This document shows, piece by piece, positions 11,028 to 18,979 of a stretch of 43,403 bases of DNA. How positions within the stretch are numbered: position 1 is the first letter of the stretch; every line of letters starts with the position of its first letter. Both the position numbers and the translations under genes were made by a program. The notes beneath the pieces are model-generated. The model searched no databases. It was not told the DNA's origin and saw nothing but the letters and a program-made list of their open reading frames with translations. The stretch is from NCBI RefSeq assembly GCF_017306585.1, contig NZ_JAFKIC010000139.1, positions 1-43,403 of the forward strand, written 5' to 3'. The DNA is from Mesorhizobium sp. Its GTDB lineage: Bacteria > Pseudomonadota > Alphaproteobacteria > Rhizobiales > Rhizobiaceae.

Positions 11028-11750
11028 TCAATCGTCCGCGACGACCGTGCAACGGCCGCCGCCCCTCAGAATATCGCCGAAACCACCCTTTTCGTGGATC
11101 GAATAGACGATTATCGGAATGTTGTTTTCGCGCGCAAGTGCAATTGCGGCCGTATCCATGATGGAAAGGCCGCGTTTTATGACTTCGGCATGGCTGATGC
11201 GCTCGAAACGCGTCGCGTTCGGGTCCTTTTTCGGGTCGGCCGAGTAGACGCCGTCGACCTGCGTACCCTTGAACAGCGCATCCGCGCCGATTTCGGCCGC
11301 ACGGAGTGCCGCCGCCGAATCAGTGGTAAAGAAGGGATTACCGGTGCCGCCGGCAAAGAAGACCACCTTGCCCTGGTTCATGTAGGCGGTAGCCTGGCGC
11401 TGCGAAAAGCTTTCGCAAAGCTCGGGCATGGCGATGGCGGACAGCACGACGGCGTCGACGCCGATCTTGTTGAGCGACGTCCGCAGCGCCAGCGAATTGA
11501 TGACCGTGGCAAGCATGCCCATGTGGTCGCCTGTGACGCGGTCTCCCCCCTTGGAGGCGACGGCCACGCCGCGGAAGATATTACCGCCGCCGATGACGAC
11601 ACCCACCTCGATGCCCATCTCGCGGGCCTCCGCGATGTCAGCCGCGATGCGGTCGACGACGGAAACGTCGATGCCGAAATGCTGTTCGCCCATCAACGCC
11701 TCGCCAGAAGCTTTCAGCAGGACACGTCGGTAGAGGGGCTTTACCGTCAT
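11028..11750 (-). CDS. pyrH: Uridylate kinase (UMP kinase)
   Basis: PyrH phosphorylates UMP to UDP for pyrimidine nucleotide synthesis as a cytosolic hexamer and is usually activated by GTP and inhibited by UTP. The 240-residue protein shows RVLLKASGEALMG at the N-terminus, GVVIGGGNIFRG, the GNPFFTTDSAAALRAAEIGAD nucleotide site and TQVDGVYSADPKKDP, all signatures of the bacterial family. AGGA lies eight bases before ATG 11750. Normally it follows tsf directly; here a three-gene cassette and opposite-strand transcription separate them, so pyrH must have its own promoter. Confidence 0.97.
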   Translation of the reverse strand: MTVKPLYRRVLLKASGEALMGEQHFGIDVSVVDRIAADIAEAREMGIEVGVVIGGGNIFRGVAVASKGGDRVTGDHMGMLATVINSLALRTSLNKIGVDAVVLSAIAMPELCESFSQRQATAYMNQGKVVFFAGGTGNPFFTTDSAAALRAAEIGADALFKGTQVDGVYSADPKKDPNATRFERISHAEVIKRGLSIMDTAAIALARENNIPIIVYSIHEKGGFGDILRGGGRCTVVADD

Positions 11751-11849
11751 CTGGTTCCTCGAAAATCGCGGCGCGGCAAATTCTGAAGGCGGAAAGGCCC
11801 TCTGTTCGCCCCGGCGGTGCTGTCATGACGGGTTGACCGGATACACGAA

Positions 11850-11875
11850 GGGCGCAGCGATGTCACGCCGCGCCC
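11850..11875 (-). terminator. GC-rich hairpin after the aldo/keto reductase gene
   Basis: GGGCGC (11850-11855) pairs with GCGCCC (11870-11875), and an inner GCG/CGC pair extends the stem around a 6-nt loop. It lies about 26 bases after the reductase stop codon on the minus strand and ahead of pyrH. No T-run follows, so it is a weak terminator at best, though it could limit read-through into pyrH. Confidence 0.35.
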
Positions 11876-11901
11876 CTGTGCAAAATTCCAGGCTTTTGCG
11901 A

Positions 11902-13011
11902 TCAGTTACTGCTGATGGCGACGGCGTCGCCCTCGACAACAACCGGCAGCGAATAGCCGAGCGGTTTGTCGCCGGTGACGACACCGCCGGCGACCCGAAC
12001 CTGAATCTCGGGACCGAAATAGGAATGCGGGAAAGGCGCCGGCGTGCTGCTCACCTCATCCAGCCGCCGGCGCAGCGCGGCGGGAATGGAGAAATCGAGT
12101 GCCGCGAGATTATCCTCGACCTGGGAAAGTTTCGTCGCCCCTAGAATGACCGACGCGATCCCTGGCTGTGTCGCGACCCAGTTGACCGCGACCTGGGCCA
12201 TGCTGCGGCCGAGTTCGGCAGCCACCTTGTCCAGTTCCGCGACGATCGCCCAGTTGCGCTCGCTGAACTTCCGGAATCCCGGGTGGGTGGTGTTACGGAA
12301 ACCATCGAGCCTGCCGGCGTTGCCATCCGGCGTCGCCCTGTATTTGCCGCTGAGCAAGCCGCTGGCCAGCGGGCTCCAGACCATGATCCCGGCGCCGTGA
12401 CGCGTCCCGAATGGAACGAACTCATGCTCGATGGCGCGTTCGGCCAGGGAGTATTCGAGCTGCAGCGCCGAAACCGGCTCATAGCCGCGCAATTCGGCGA
12501 TGGCCTGGGCGCGGCCGGCGTACCAGGCAGGCACGTCGGACAGGCCGACATGACGTATCTTGCCGGTCCGCACCAGATCATCCAGCGTGCGAAGGACCTC
12601 CTCGGCCGGTGTCAGCCTGTCCCAGACATGCATGAGGTAGAGGTCGATGTAATCGGTCCCGAGCCGTTTCAGGGAAGCATCCACGGCGCGCATGATGTTC
12701 TTGCGGCCGTTGCCGCCGGCATTAGGGTTCCCGGGATGCGAATTCATGGTGAACTTCGTGGCGATGACCGCCTTGTCGCGCAAACCCCGTTCGGCAACGA
12801 ATTCACCCAGCCAGGCCTCCGCCGTACCGTTGGTATAAAGGTCGGCCGTGTCGAAGAAATTGCCGCCGGCCTCGACATAGGCGTCGAATATCGAGCGGGC
12901 GGTTTCCCTATCCGCGCCCCAGCCCCATTCGGTACCGAAGGTCATGGTGCCAAGCGCCAGCCGGCTGACGCGCAGGCCGCTGTTGCCGAGTGTGTAGTAG
13001 TTCATCGTCAT
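11902..13011 (-). CDS. Aldo/keto reductase
   Basis: This is an NADPH-dependent oxidoreductase of the AKR superfamily, with a cytosolic TIM barrel. All four catalytic residues are visible: D54 and Y59 in NFFDTADLYTNG, K86 in ATKF and H128 in DLYLMHVWD. The C-terminal part has the coenzyme-binding ASVILGATKLSQVEDN. The ~369-residue length and the 'LGNSGLRVSRLALGTMTFG' start resemble the YajO/AKR11-14-like group, but the substrate cannot be told. ATG 13011 has GGAAAAG five bases upstream. It follows the SnoaL-like gene by 36 bp, and both lie opposite a LysR gene that probably controls them. Confidence 0.93.
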   Translation of the reverse strand: MTMNYYTLGNSGLRVSRLALGTMTFGTEWGWGADRETARSIFDAYVEAGGNFFDTADLYTNGTAEAWLGEFVAERGLRDKAVIATKFTMNSHPGNPNAGGNGRKNIMRAVDASLKRLGTDYIDLYLMHVWDRLTPAEEVLRTLDDLVRTGKIRHVGLSDVPAWYAGRAQAIAELRGYEPVSALQLEYSLAERAIEHEFVPFGTRHGAGIMVWSPLASGLLSGKYRATPDGNAGRLDGFRNTTHPGFRKFSERNWAIVAELDKVAAELGRSMAQVAVNWVATQPGIASVILGATKLSQVEDNLAALDFSIPAALRRRLDEVSSTPAPFPHSYFGPEIQVRVAGGVVTGDKPLGYSLPVVVEGDAVAISSN

Positions 13012-13047
13012 TGTCTTTTCCGATCGCTGCTCGATTGACGCTGACAA

Positions 13048-13575
13048 TCACTGGCCGGGAGTCGTCTTGACCCAAGGGTTGCCGCGCTCATGCGTCTTGC
13101 GGAACGTAAAACCGTCGACCTTCCAGCCGCCGGCCGAGCGCGTCAGGTGGTGTTCATAGGTGCCCCAGACCTCCCAGAGCTGATCGCCATTGCCTTCCAT
13201 CCTGTTCCAGGCATAGCCATTGGAACGGACGGTGGCGGCATCGGCATCAAGCACCACCTGATGGTTGGTGCGCAGATGCAAGCTGGTCTTGCTGCCCTTG
13301 AGGTTGCCGGCCCAGGCGCCGATCAGATCGTCTGAAGGAATGGTGGCGGCGGGCTGTCCTGAAAGGCTGCTGAAATCAGCTGTGACCTTGTCCGCGAAGT
13401 AGCTGCGGGCAAGTTTCCAGTCCTGTGTGTCGACTGCGCGATCGATGGCGTCGGCGATGCGGATCACGGACCTCTCGTCGGCCAATGCGCGCCAGTCGGA
13501 TGGTTCGGCCCCGCCGGCATCGATCGGCGCCAGCACCAGGCCTGCTGCAAATGTCTCATGTTTCAAGGCGCTCAT
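13048..13575 (-). CDS. SnoaL-like / NTF2-fold protein
   Basis: A 175-residue cytosolic protein with the layout of SnoaL_4/NTF2-like folds: an N-terminal helix with ERSVIRIADAIDRAVDTQDWKLARSYFADKVTADF, a middle strand LHLRTNHQVVLDADAATVRSNGYA and a C-terminal WGTYEHHLTRSAGGWKVDGF. Such proteins are small hydrolases, isomerases or ligand-binding proteins, often accessory to oxidoreductases. The actual substrate is unknown. A strong GAGGAGATAG binding site precedes ATG 13575. It is the first gene of the two-gene unit facing lysR. Confidence 0.85.
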   Translation of the reverse strand: MSALKHETFAAGLVLAPIDAGGAEPSDWRALADERSVIRIADAIDRAVDTQDWKLARSYFADKVTADFSSLSGQPAATIPSDDLIGAWAGNLKGSKTSLHLRTNHQVVLDADAATVRSNGYAWNRMEGNGDQLWEVWGTYEHHLTRSAGGWKVDGFTFRKTHERGNPWVKTTPGQ

Positions 13576-13651
13576 GTCTCTATCTCCTCAGTGAACCGGC
13601 TCGACGCCGCTTGTTGAGGAAGTATGGCCCGGAGAACGTTCCTCGATAAGA

Positions 13652-13666
13652 TTGCATTGTCTGCAA
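13652..13666. promoter_or_regulatory. Probable LysR-type regulator binding box
   Basis: TTGCATTGTCTGCAA is a perfect dyad (TTGCA and TGCAA around TTGTC) and contains the T-N11-A core (TGCA-N5-TGCA) that LysR-type regulators bind. It lies in the 114-bp gap between the divergent lysR gene and the SnoaL/reductase pair, 24 bp before the lysR start. The position allows both autorepression and activation of the opposite unit, with the product of the adjacent gene as the likely binder. Confidence 0.7.
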
Positions 13667-13689
13667 AGGCCATGCGATATCATGCATGA

Positions 13690-14625
13690 ATGGATAGGGA
13701 TCTCCTCAGCCACCTGCCTGTCATCGTCGCCGTCGCCCGGCGCGGCGGCTTCGCGCTCGCCGCGGCCGAGCTCGGCATGAGCCCCTCGGCGGTCAGCCAC
13801 GCGGTGCGATTGGTGGAAGAGCGCATCGGGCAACCGCTGTTTGCGCGCACGACACGCAGCGTCTCGCTGACCGAGGCCGGCAAGGCGCTGGTGGAGACGA
13901 CAGCCCCTGCCCTTCAGGATATTGCCGAGCGGATGGACCGCATTCGCGGCATCAAAGGACGCCCTTCCGGCCTGCTCAGGATCAATGTCCCCACCATTGC
14001 CCTCCCATTGGCGGTTACATCAGTGGTCGCGGCGATGGCGGAGCGTTATCCGGATGTGACGGTGGAGTTGCTGACCGACCAGGGATTGATCGACATCGTC
14101 GGCGAAGGTTTCGACGCCGGTATCAGGCTGGGCGAAATGATCGCGCAGGATATGGTCACGGTGCGGCTGACCCAGCCGTTCAAGGCGGTCATCGTCGCCT
14201 CGCTTGCCTATATCGGGCGGCGCGGCCGCCCGCTTGGCATCGCCGATCTCGCGAACCACAATTGCATCGGTTACCGGCTGGTTCGCTCCGGAGCGCTCTA
14301 CCGTTGGGATCTGAGCGACAACGGCAAGGATATCGTGGCCGAGACGCGCGGCACGGTTATCGTCACGGATTCGATTGCCGCCATCGATCTGGCGCTCGCA
14401 GGCGTCGGGCTTGCCTATGTCTTCGAGCCGCTGGTGCGCGCGGACATCGCCGCCGGCCGCCTCGTCCAGATCCTGCCGCAGACGGCGATAGAGGAGCCCG
14501 GACTGTTTCTCTATTTCCCGCGTCGTGCCTCGATGGCGCCGAAGCTCAGGGCCTTCATCGACACCGCAAACGAAATCGGCCTGACATCCCTACGGACATC
14601 AGGCCGAAAAACACTGTCAGAATAA
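13690..14625 (+). CDS. LysR family transcriptional regulator
   Basis: A 311-residue LTTR. The N-terminal winged helix-turn-helix (about residues 4-62) contains VARRGGFALAAAELGMSPSAVSHAVRLVEERIGQPLFARTTRSVSLTEAG. The C-terminal periplasmic-binding-protein-like sensor domain has TVELLTDQGLIDIVGEGFDAGIRLGEMI, the layout seen in the CrgA/DsdC-like group. It is divergent from the SnoaL-reductase unit with a T-N11-A box between, so local control of that unit is the simplest model. Its last codons coincide with a hairpin that looks like the tsf terminator, and only 10 bp separate it from tsf. Confidence 0.94.
   Translation: MDRDLLSHLPVIVAVARRGGFALAAAELGMSPSAVSHAVRLVEERIGQPLFARTTRSVSLTEAGKALVETTAPALQDIAERMDRIRGIKGRPSGLLRINVPTIALPLAVTSVVAAMAERYPDVTVELLTDQGLIDIVGEGFDAGIRLGEMIAQDMVTVRLTQPFKAVIVASLAYIGRRGRPLGIADLANHNCIGYRLVRSGALYRWDLSDNGKDIVAETRGTVIVTDSIAAIDLALAGVGLAYVFEPLVRADIAAGRLVQILPQTAIEEPGLFLYFPRRASMAPKLRAFIDTANEIGLTSLRTSGRKTLSE
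14573..14607 (-). terminator. Intrinsic terminator of rpsB-tsf, inside the end of lysR
   Basis: TCGGCCTGA (14576-14584) and TCAGGCCGA (14599-14607) form a perfect 9-bp stem with a 14-nt loop. On the minus strand it is followed by TTTCGTTTG, and it begins 28 bp after the tsf stop. It therefore looks like the tsf terminator, lying within the coding end of the convergent lysR gene. Read on the plus strand, the stem is followed by A residues, which does not make a terminator. Confidence 0.6.
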
Positions 14626-14635
14626 AGCGATAAGC

Positions 14636-15556
14636 TTACTTCTTGACGGCCGCCGCGACCTCGGCCGCGAAATCGGTCGTTTCCTTCTCGATGCCTTCGC
14701 CGAGCGCAAAGCGCAGGTAAGCGGTGATCTTTGCCGGAGCGCCGATTTCCTTTTCGGCATCCTTCAGCGCCTTCTCGACGGTGATGTCGGGATTGAGCAC
14801 GAAGGCCTGCTTCAGGAGCACGACTTCCTCGTAGAACTTGCGCAGACGGCCCTCGACCATCTTCTCGATGATCGCTTCCGGCTTGCCCGACTGACGCGCC
14901 TGGTCGGAGAAGATCGCCTTCTCGCGTTCGACGGCGGCCGGATCGATCTGCTCGGCGGTCAGCGCCATCGGGTTGGTGGCGGCGACATGCATGGCGACCT
15001 GGCGGGCAAACGCATTGGCCGCGTGCTCGTTACCGGTGGTCTCGATGGCCACCAGCACGCCGAGCTTGCCGAGGCCGTCGGCAACCGCGTTATGGACGTA
15101 GGTCGCGACTGCGCCGTGCGGAACGGTGAGCTTGGCCGAACGGCGGAAGCCCATGTTCTCACCGATGGTGCCGACGGCATCCTTGATGGTGTCGGTGACC
15201 GACTTGTCGGAGCCCGGATACTTCGCCGCTGCGACGGCTTCGGTCGCGCCGTAAGCGAGCGCCACCTTGGCGACGTTGGCGACGATTTCCTGGAAGGCGG
15301 CGTTGCGGGCAACGAAGTCGGTTTCCGAGTTGACCTCGACGACCGCGGCCTCGCGCACGCCGGCGTCGACGCCGATCAGGCCTTCGGCTGCCGTGCGGCC
15401 GGCCTTCTTGTCGGCCTTGGAGATGCCCTTCTTGCGCAGCCAGTCAACGGCCTCTTCCATGTTGCCGTTGGTTTCGTTCAACGCAGCCTTGCAGTCCATC
15501 ATGCCCGCGCCGGTCAAGTCGCGGAGTTCTTTGACCTGTGCAGCCGAAATGCTCAT
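14636..15556 (-). CDS. tsf: Elongation factor Ts
   Basis: EF-Ts is the nucleotide exchange factor that recycles EF-Tu-GDP. The 306-residue protein has the N-terminal UBA-like domain with [19 protein letters not shown], the conserved [10 protein letters not shown] motif of the core, and the C-terminal module; the length is normal for alphaproteobacteria. AGAGG lies about eight bases before ATG 15556. It follows rpsB by 110 bp with a hairpin in between. The usual downstream partner pyrH is missing at this point and lies ~2.9 kb away beyond the LysR cassette. Confidence 0.97.
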   Translation of the reverse strand: MSISAAQVKELRDLTGAGMMDCKAALNETNGNMEEAVDWLRKKGISKADKKAGRTAAEGLIGVDAGVREAAVVEVNSETDFVARNAAFQEIVANVAKVALAYGATEAVAAAKYPGSDKSVTDTIKDAVGTIGENMGFRRSAKLTVPHGAVATYVHNAVADGLGKLGVLVAIETTGNEHAANAFARQVAMHVAATNPMALTAEQIDPAAVEREKAIFSDQARQSGKPEAIIEKMVEGRLRKFYEEVVLLKQAFVLNPDITVEKALKDAEKEIGAPAKITAYLRFALGEGIEKETTDFAAEVAAAVKK

Positions 15557-15640
15557 TGTCGCCTCTTTGTTTCAAATGCGCCGACGCACCATCGAATCTC
15601 GATGATGCGTCTGTTTGGCGTGCCAAAATATGAGAAAGAT

Positions 15641-15661
15641 GAAGGCCGTGGACCGGCCTTC
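15641..15661 (-). terminator. Hairpin between rpsB and tsf (likely attenuator)
   Basis: GAAGGCCG (15641-15648) and CGGCCTTC (15654-15661) form a perfect 8-bp stem with a 5-nt loop, beginning five bases after the rpsB stop. Downstream on the minus strand only a loose T-rich stretch follows. In E. coli a hairpin between rpsB and tsf causes partial termination that sets S2 and EF-Ts levels; a similar role is inferred here. Confidence 0.55.
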
Positions 15662-15666
15662 GATTA

Positions 15667-16449
15667 TCAGGCTTCCGGGGCTTCCGAAGCCGGAGCCGGG
15701 TCGAGCGCCGGCTCGACGGGAGCTTCGACCGAGGCGCCGATGTCAACGCCCAGCGCGCCCTGCTGGCGGGCGATGCCGTCGATGGCGGCCTTGGCGATCA
15801 GGTCGCAATAGAGCTGGATGGCACGCGCGGCGTCATCATTGCCGGGGATCGGGAAGTCGATCTTGTCCGGATCGCAGTTCGAATCGATGATGGCGACGAC
15901 CGGGATGCCGAGGCGCTTGGCCTCGAGGATGGCGATCGCTTCCTTGTTGGTGTCGATGACGAACATCAGATCCGGCGTCGAGCCCATGTCCTTGATACCG
16001 CCGAGCGCCTTGTCGAGCTTCTCGCGCTCGCGATCGAGGTTCAGGCGTTCCTTCTTGGTGAGGCCCTGGGCTTCGCCGGCCAGCATCTCGTCGAGCTTGC
16101 GCAGGCGCTGGATCGAATTCGAGATCGTCTTCCAGTTGGTCAGCATGCCGCCGAGCCAACGCGAGTTGACGTAGTACTGGGCCGAACGCTGCGCGGCGTC
16201 AGCGACGATGTCGGATGCCTGGCGCTTGGTGCCGACGAACAGCACGCGGCCGCCCTTGGCGACAGTGTCGGAAACCTGCTTCAGCGCCTGGTGCAGCAAA
16301 GGCACCGTCTGCGAGAGGTCGATGATGTGGATGTTGTTGCGGGCGCCGTAGATGTAAGGCGCCATCTTCGGGTTCCAGCGGTGGGTCTGGTGGCCGAAGT
16401 GAATGCCAGCTTCCAAAAGCTGGCGCATGCTGAAATCAGGCAGTGCCAT
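15667..16449 (-). CDS. rpsB: 30S ribosomal protein S2
   Basis: S2 binds late on the small subunit and recruits S1. The protein begins [21 protein letters not shown] and has [42 protein letters not shown] and [24 protein letters not shown], all diagnostic. An Ala/Pro/Glu-rich C-terminal tail of ~25 residues is typical of alphaproteobacteria. I use ATG 16449 because AAGGA is well spaced from it, whereas ATG 16455 would be too close to the binding site. The promoter at 16579-16607 gives a leader of ~120 nt that can fold. Confidence 0.97.
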   Translation of the reverse strand: MALPDFSMRQLLEAGIHFGHQTHRWNPKMAPYIYGARNNIHIIDLSQTVPLLHQALKQVSDTVAKGGRVLFVGTKRQASDIVADAAQRSAQYYVNSRWLGGMLTNWKTISNSIQRLRKLDEMLAGEAQGLTKKERLNLDREREKLDKALGGIKDMGSTPDLMFVIDTNKEAIAILEAKRLGIPVVAIIDSNCDPDKIDFPIPGNDDAARAIQLYCDLIAKAAIDGIARQQGALGVDIGASVEAPVEPALDPAPASEAPEA

Positions 16450-16572
16450 TCTCATTTTCCTTTCCGGTTAGCCTCCACGGACACAGGCATTTTTGGACCA
16501 AGTCCTCGAACGCCACCGGAGGTTTCAGCCGGATTTCTCCCGGGCAGACACCAAAGTCCGTGTGTGGAATGA
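16450..16572 (-). promoter_or_regulatory. Long rpsB leader with long-range pairing
   Basis: From the predicted start site to the rpsB ATG is about 123 nt. In it CACGGAC (16476-16482) can pair with GTCCGTG (16556-16562), closing a large domain that contains several CCGG-type segments able to form inner stems. Ribosomal protein S2 autoregulates its own operon through the leader in several bacteria; a similar role here is inferred. Nothing in the stretch looks coding. Confidence 0.4.
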
Positions 16573-16578
16573 GCGCGC

Positions 16579-16607
16579 ATATAGAGGGGAAGCGCGATAA
16601 ACGCAAG
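16579..16607 (-). promoter_or_regulatory. Strong sigma70-type promoter for rpsB-tsf
   Basis: On the minus strand CTTGCG (16602-16607) is separated by exactly 17 bases from CTATAT (16579-16584). The -10 box equals the rhizobial consensus CTATAT and the -35 matches four of six positions of CTTGAC. The position about 130 bp before rpsB fits a ribosomal protein promoter. Confidence 0.7.
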
Positions 16608-16626
16608 CCGTGTGCCGCTCTAACGC

Positions 16627-17238
16627 TCAGCGTGCGGCAATCAGCGCCCCGGTGCCGATCATGGCGCTGCCGGCAAACCTGTTCATCAGGCGCATGCGCT
16701 TCGGGGTTCTGAACCAGCCGGAGGCCCGGCCGGCAAGCGCCGCGTACATTCCCATGGTAAGGATGTTGACGCTGATGACGACGGCCACAACCAGCAGGCC
16801 GTCGAAAAAGGTCATGGTGTCGAGATTGAGGATGAGCGGCATGATCGAGGCATGGAACAGGATCGCCTTCGGATTTCCCAAGGCGATGGACGCGCCGAGA
16901 AAGAAAGACCGCGACAACCGCGCCTCGACCGTCTGCGGTTCATGCGACGCACCGGCCGAAGCGCGCCACATCTTGACGCCGAGGAAGATCAGATAGGCGG
17001 CGCCGGCATATTTCAGCAGCAGGAATATCCATTCGAATGTCTGGGCGAGCGCCACCAGCCCGAGCAACGCCAAGGTAACCAGCACGGCATCGCCGGCGGC
17101 GACCCCAACACCGGCGATGAAGGCGCGAAGGAAACCGCGTGACACGCCATTGGTGATGACCGTGAACATGGCTGGCCCCGGTGTCGCCGCCGCAAGCGTG
17201 ACAGCGGCGCAGTAAGCCAGGAATGCTGTTGGTGTCAT
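16627..17238 (-). CDS. LysE/RhtB family amino-acid exporter
   Basis: A 203-residue inner-membrane exporter with about six hydrophobic segments. Family marks are AAATPGPAMFTVITNGVSRG in the first segment and loop, the following GVGVAAGDAVLVTLALLGL, and GNPKAILFH in the middle. Members export lysine, arginine, threonine, homoserine or other small amino compounds; the substrate cannot be read from sequence. The start overlaps the DUF4031 stop (ATGA), so the two are translationally coupled. It is the last gene of the eipB-DUF4031-lysE run. Confidence 0.92.
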   Translation of the reverse strand: MTPTAFLAYCAAVTLAAATPGPAMFTVITNGVSRGFLRAFIAGVGVAAGDAVLVTLALLGLVALAQTFEWIFLLLKYAGAAYLIFLGVKMWRASAGASHEPQTVEARLSRSFFLGASIALGNPKAILFHASIMPLILNLDTMTFFDGLLVVAVVISVNILTMGMYAALAGRASGWFRTPKRMRLMNRFAGSAMIGTGALIAAR

Positions 17239-17513
17239 GACCGGGCCTTTCCGTTGGGCACCCGCACGCGGCGGAAAATCGCGACGATCTCCTCGCGGCT
17301 ACATTCGACGGCGCCGAGCCGCACGGCGCGGTCGCGCTCGAAGCCTGTTATGTCATAATGCGGCGCCGATGTCTTGGGTGGCCCCTGGTAGGACGAGCGC
17401 TTGACGCCGAGTTGTGCTGCGAACCGGTGGAGTTCGTCGGTGTCGTCGGCCATCAGGTGGCACCAGCGATGGCCGGCCCACTTCCATATCGCCGCATCGA
17501 CGTAGACTGCCAC
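17235..17513 (-). CDS. DUF4031 domain protein
   Basis: A 92-residue cytosolic protein starting MAVYVDAAIWKWAGHRWCHLMADDTDELHRFAAQLG, which is the DUF4031 pattern (V-Y-V-D, W-x-H-L, D-x-x-E-L-H-x-F-A). The function is unknown; the conserved Asp, His and Glu residues suggest a small hydrolase or metal site, but that is only inference. The start appears to be GTG at 17513 with no clear binding site. It is 25 bp after eipB and overlaps the lysE start by four bases, so it lies inside one operon. Confidence 0.85.
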   Translation of the reverse strand: MAVYVDAAIWKWAGHRWCHLMADDTDELHRFAAQLGVKRSSYQGPPKTSAPHYDITGFERDRAVRLGAVECSREEIVAIFRRVRVPNGKARS

Positions 17514-17538
17514 CGGATAGCCGCAGGGAACGCGGTCG

Positions 17539-18369
17539 CTATTTCGAGACGGGGCAAGGCTTCGTCTGGTCGAACAGCGACAGGTTGACCAGCTTGCCGG
17601 TCATGGAGAAGTCGCCATAGTCCATGACCAGGTCGCGCGTGATGCCGTTCTCATGCAGTTTGAAGCTGATGCGGTACTCCGGCACTTCCTCGCCGTTCTG
17701 GGCGCTGTCGTCGAAATAGGCGATGTCGACGGGCCAGTATTTGTCGGTGGCGAGCTTGGCCAGCGCGGGCGCTTCCGGGTCGGCCTTGTCGGCTTCGGTC
17801 TTCTTGCCGACGACGACGGTGGTGGTCATCACCTTGTTGGCGTCTTCGGAACCGTCGAACAGGTTGGTCTGGTAGAAGTTCTCGCCCTTCTCGGCCTTGG
17901 CGATCAGTTCGACCAGGTGCTGCGTCGGAAACTGGGTGGCCGCGAGTTCCAGGCTGTTCTTCTCCGGCTTGTCGATGTCGACCTTCAGCCCCTTGGCATT
18001 CTTCGTCGCCACACCCTTGACCTCCTTGTCCAGATTCTGGTCGACAAAGGATTTGGTCACGAAGGAGAACGTCTTGCCCTCGGCGTCCTCGAACGTCGTC
18101 GTCTGCTGGTCCGTCAACTTGGTGTTGTCGTTGGTGGCGATCTGGGTGACGAAGCGGAACTTCACCGTATAGCCTTCGCAGGCGGAACCATTGAATTCGT
18201 AGACCATGCGGCCGGTGATGCCGGTAATTCCGGACCGGTCATCCGCCTTCTTGAGGGTGAGGTCGTAGACGGCGCGATGCGCCTGCAAGGCCGGTACGGC
18301 GAAAGCGGAGCCTACGGGGAACAGCGCCGACAAAAGAACGGCGTGGAATGCAAGGCGCGTTGCGCGCAT
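17539..18369 (-). CDS. eipB: Cell envelope integrity protein EipB (DUF1849)
   Basis: EipB is a periplasmic beta-spiral protein of alphaproteobacteria, needed in Brucella for resistance to envelope stress. The 276-residue precursor has a signal peptide ending near A24, then LQAHRAVYDLTLKKADDRSGITGITGRMVYEFNGSACEGY, the characteristic opening of the family. Only two cysteines are visible, C64 in GSACEGY and C272 near the C-terminus (KPCPVSK); they match the conserved disulfide pair described for EipB. GGAG precedes ATG 18369 by seven bases. It is divergent from ridA. Confidence 0.9.
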   Translation of the reverse strand: MRATRLAFHAVLLSALFPVGSAFAVPALQAHRAVYDLTLKKADDRSGITGITGRMVYEFNGSACEGYTVKFRFVTQIATNDNTKLTDQQTTTFEDAEGKTFSFVTKSFVDQNLDKEVKGVATKNAKGLKVDIDKPEKNSLELAATQFPTQHLVELIAKAEKGENFYQTNLFDGSEDANKVMTTTVVVGKKTEADKADPEAPALAKLATDKYWPVDIAYFDDSAQNGEEVPEYRISFKLHENGITRDLVMDYGDFSMTGKLVNLSLFDQTKPCPVSK

Positions 18370-18507
18370 GAGGTACTCCGATCGTCGCGGCTGATGACAG
18401 GCCGCAGGGAAAGATGGTCCAGCTTAAAAAAAGTCGTGGCGGAAGCGAGGCAAAAATAGCAATTTCGGCCCGGCCAGCGCGGCGCCTTCAAGCAATAGGG
18501 AAAAGCA

Positions 18508-18972
18508 ATGAGTGAAACAATCGAAAAGCGGCTAAGTGATCTGGGCGTCACGCTTCCTGTCGCCGCCGCGCCCGCCGCCAACTACGTGCCCTATTGCAGG
18601 ACCGGCAACCTGCTGTTCACCGCCGGGCAATTGCCGCTCAAGGATGGCAAGCTGCAGGCGAGCGGCCTGCTCGGCCGCGACGTCGACACCGCCGCCGGCA
18701 AGGACGCGGCGAAATACTGCGCCATCAACATCCTGGCTCAGGCCAAGGCCGCGCTGGGCGATCTCGAAAAGATCCGCCGCCTGGTGAAGATCACCGTTTT
18801 CGTCGCGTCGACGGCCGATTTCGTCGAGCAGCATCTGGTTGCCAACGGCGCTTCCGACTTCCTGGTCGCGGCGCTCGGCGAGCGTGGCAAGCACGCCCGC
18901 TCGGCCGTCGGCACCGCCTCGCTGCCGCTTAACGCGGCGGTGGAAATCGAAGCGATCTTCGAAGTCGAGTGA
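18508..18972 (+). CDS. RidA family protein
   Basis: A 154-residue YjgF/YER057c/UK114 protein. RidA proper hydrolyses reactive 2-aminoacrylate and other enamines or imines. This is the longer (~150-residue) subgroup with YVPYCRTGNLLFTAGQLPLKDGKL at the front and GKHARSAVGTASLPLNAAVEIEAIFEV at the end, where the arginine is equivalent to the active-site Arg of RidA. Imine deaminase activity is plausible but is not guaranteed for this subgroup. A GGGAAAA site precedes ATG 18508. It is seven bases ahead of the glycerophosphodiesterase gene, so they are co-transcribed. Confidence 0.92.
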   Translation: MSETIEKRLSDLGVTLPVAAAPAANYVPYCRTGNLLFTAGQLPLKDGKLQASGLLGRDVDTAAGKDAAKYCAINILAQAKAALGDLEKIRRLVKITVFVASTADFVEQHLVANGASDFLVAALGERGKHARSAVGTASLPLNAAVEIEAIFEVE

Positions 18973-18979
18973 GCCTGAC

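Noticed and set aside
13588-13883. Short minus-strand frames in the lysR promoter region
   Set aside because: They overlap the lysR helix-turn-helix coding region and have no conserved features.
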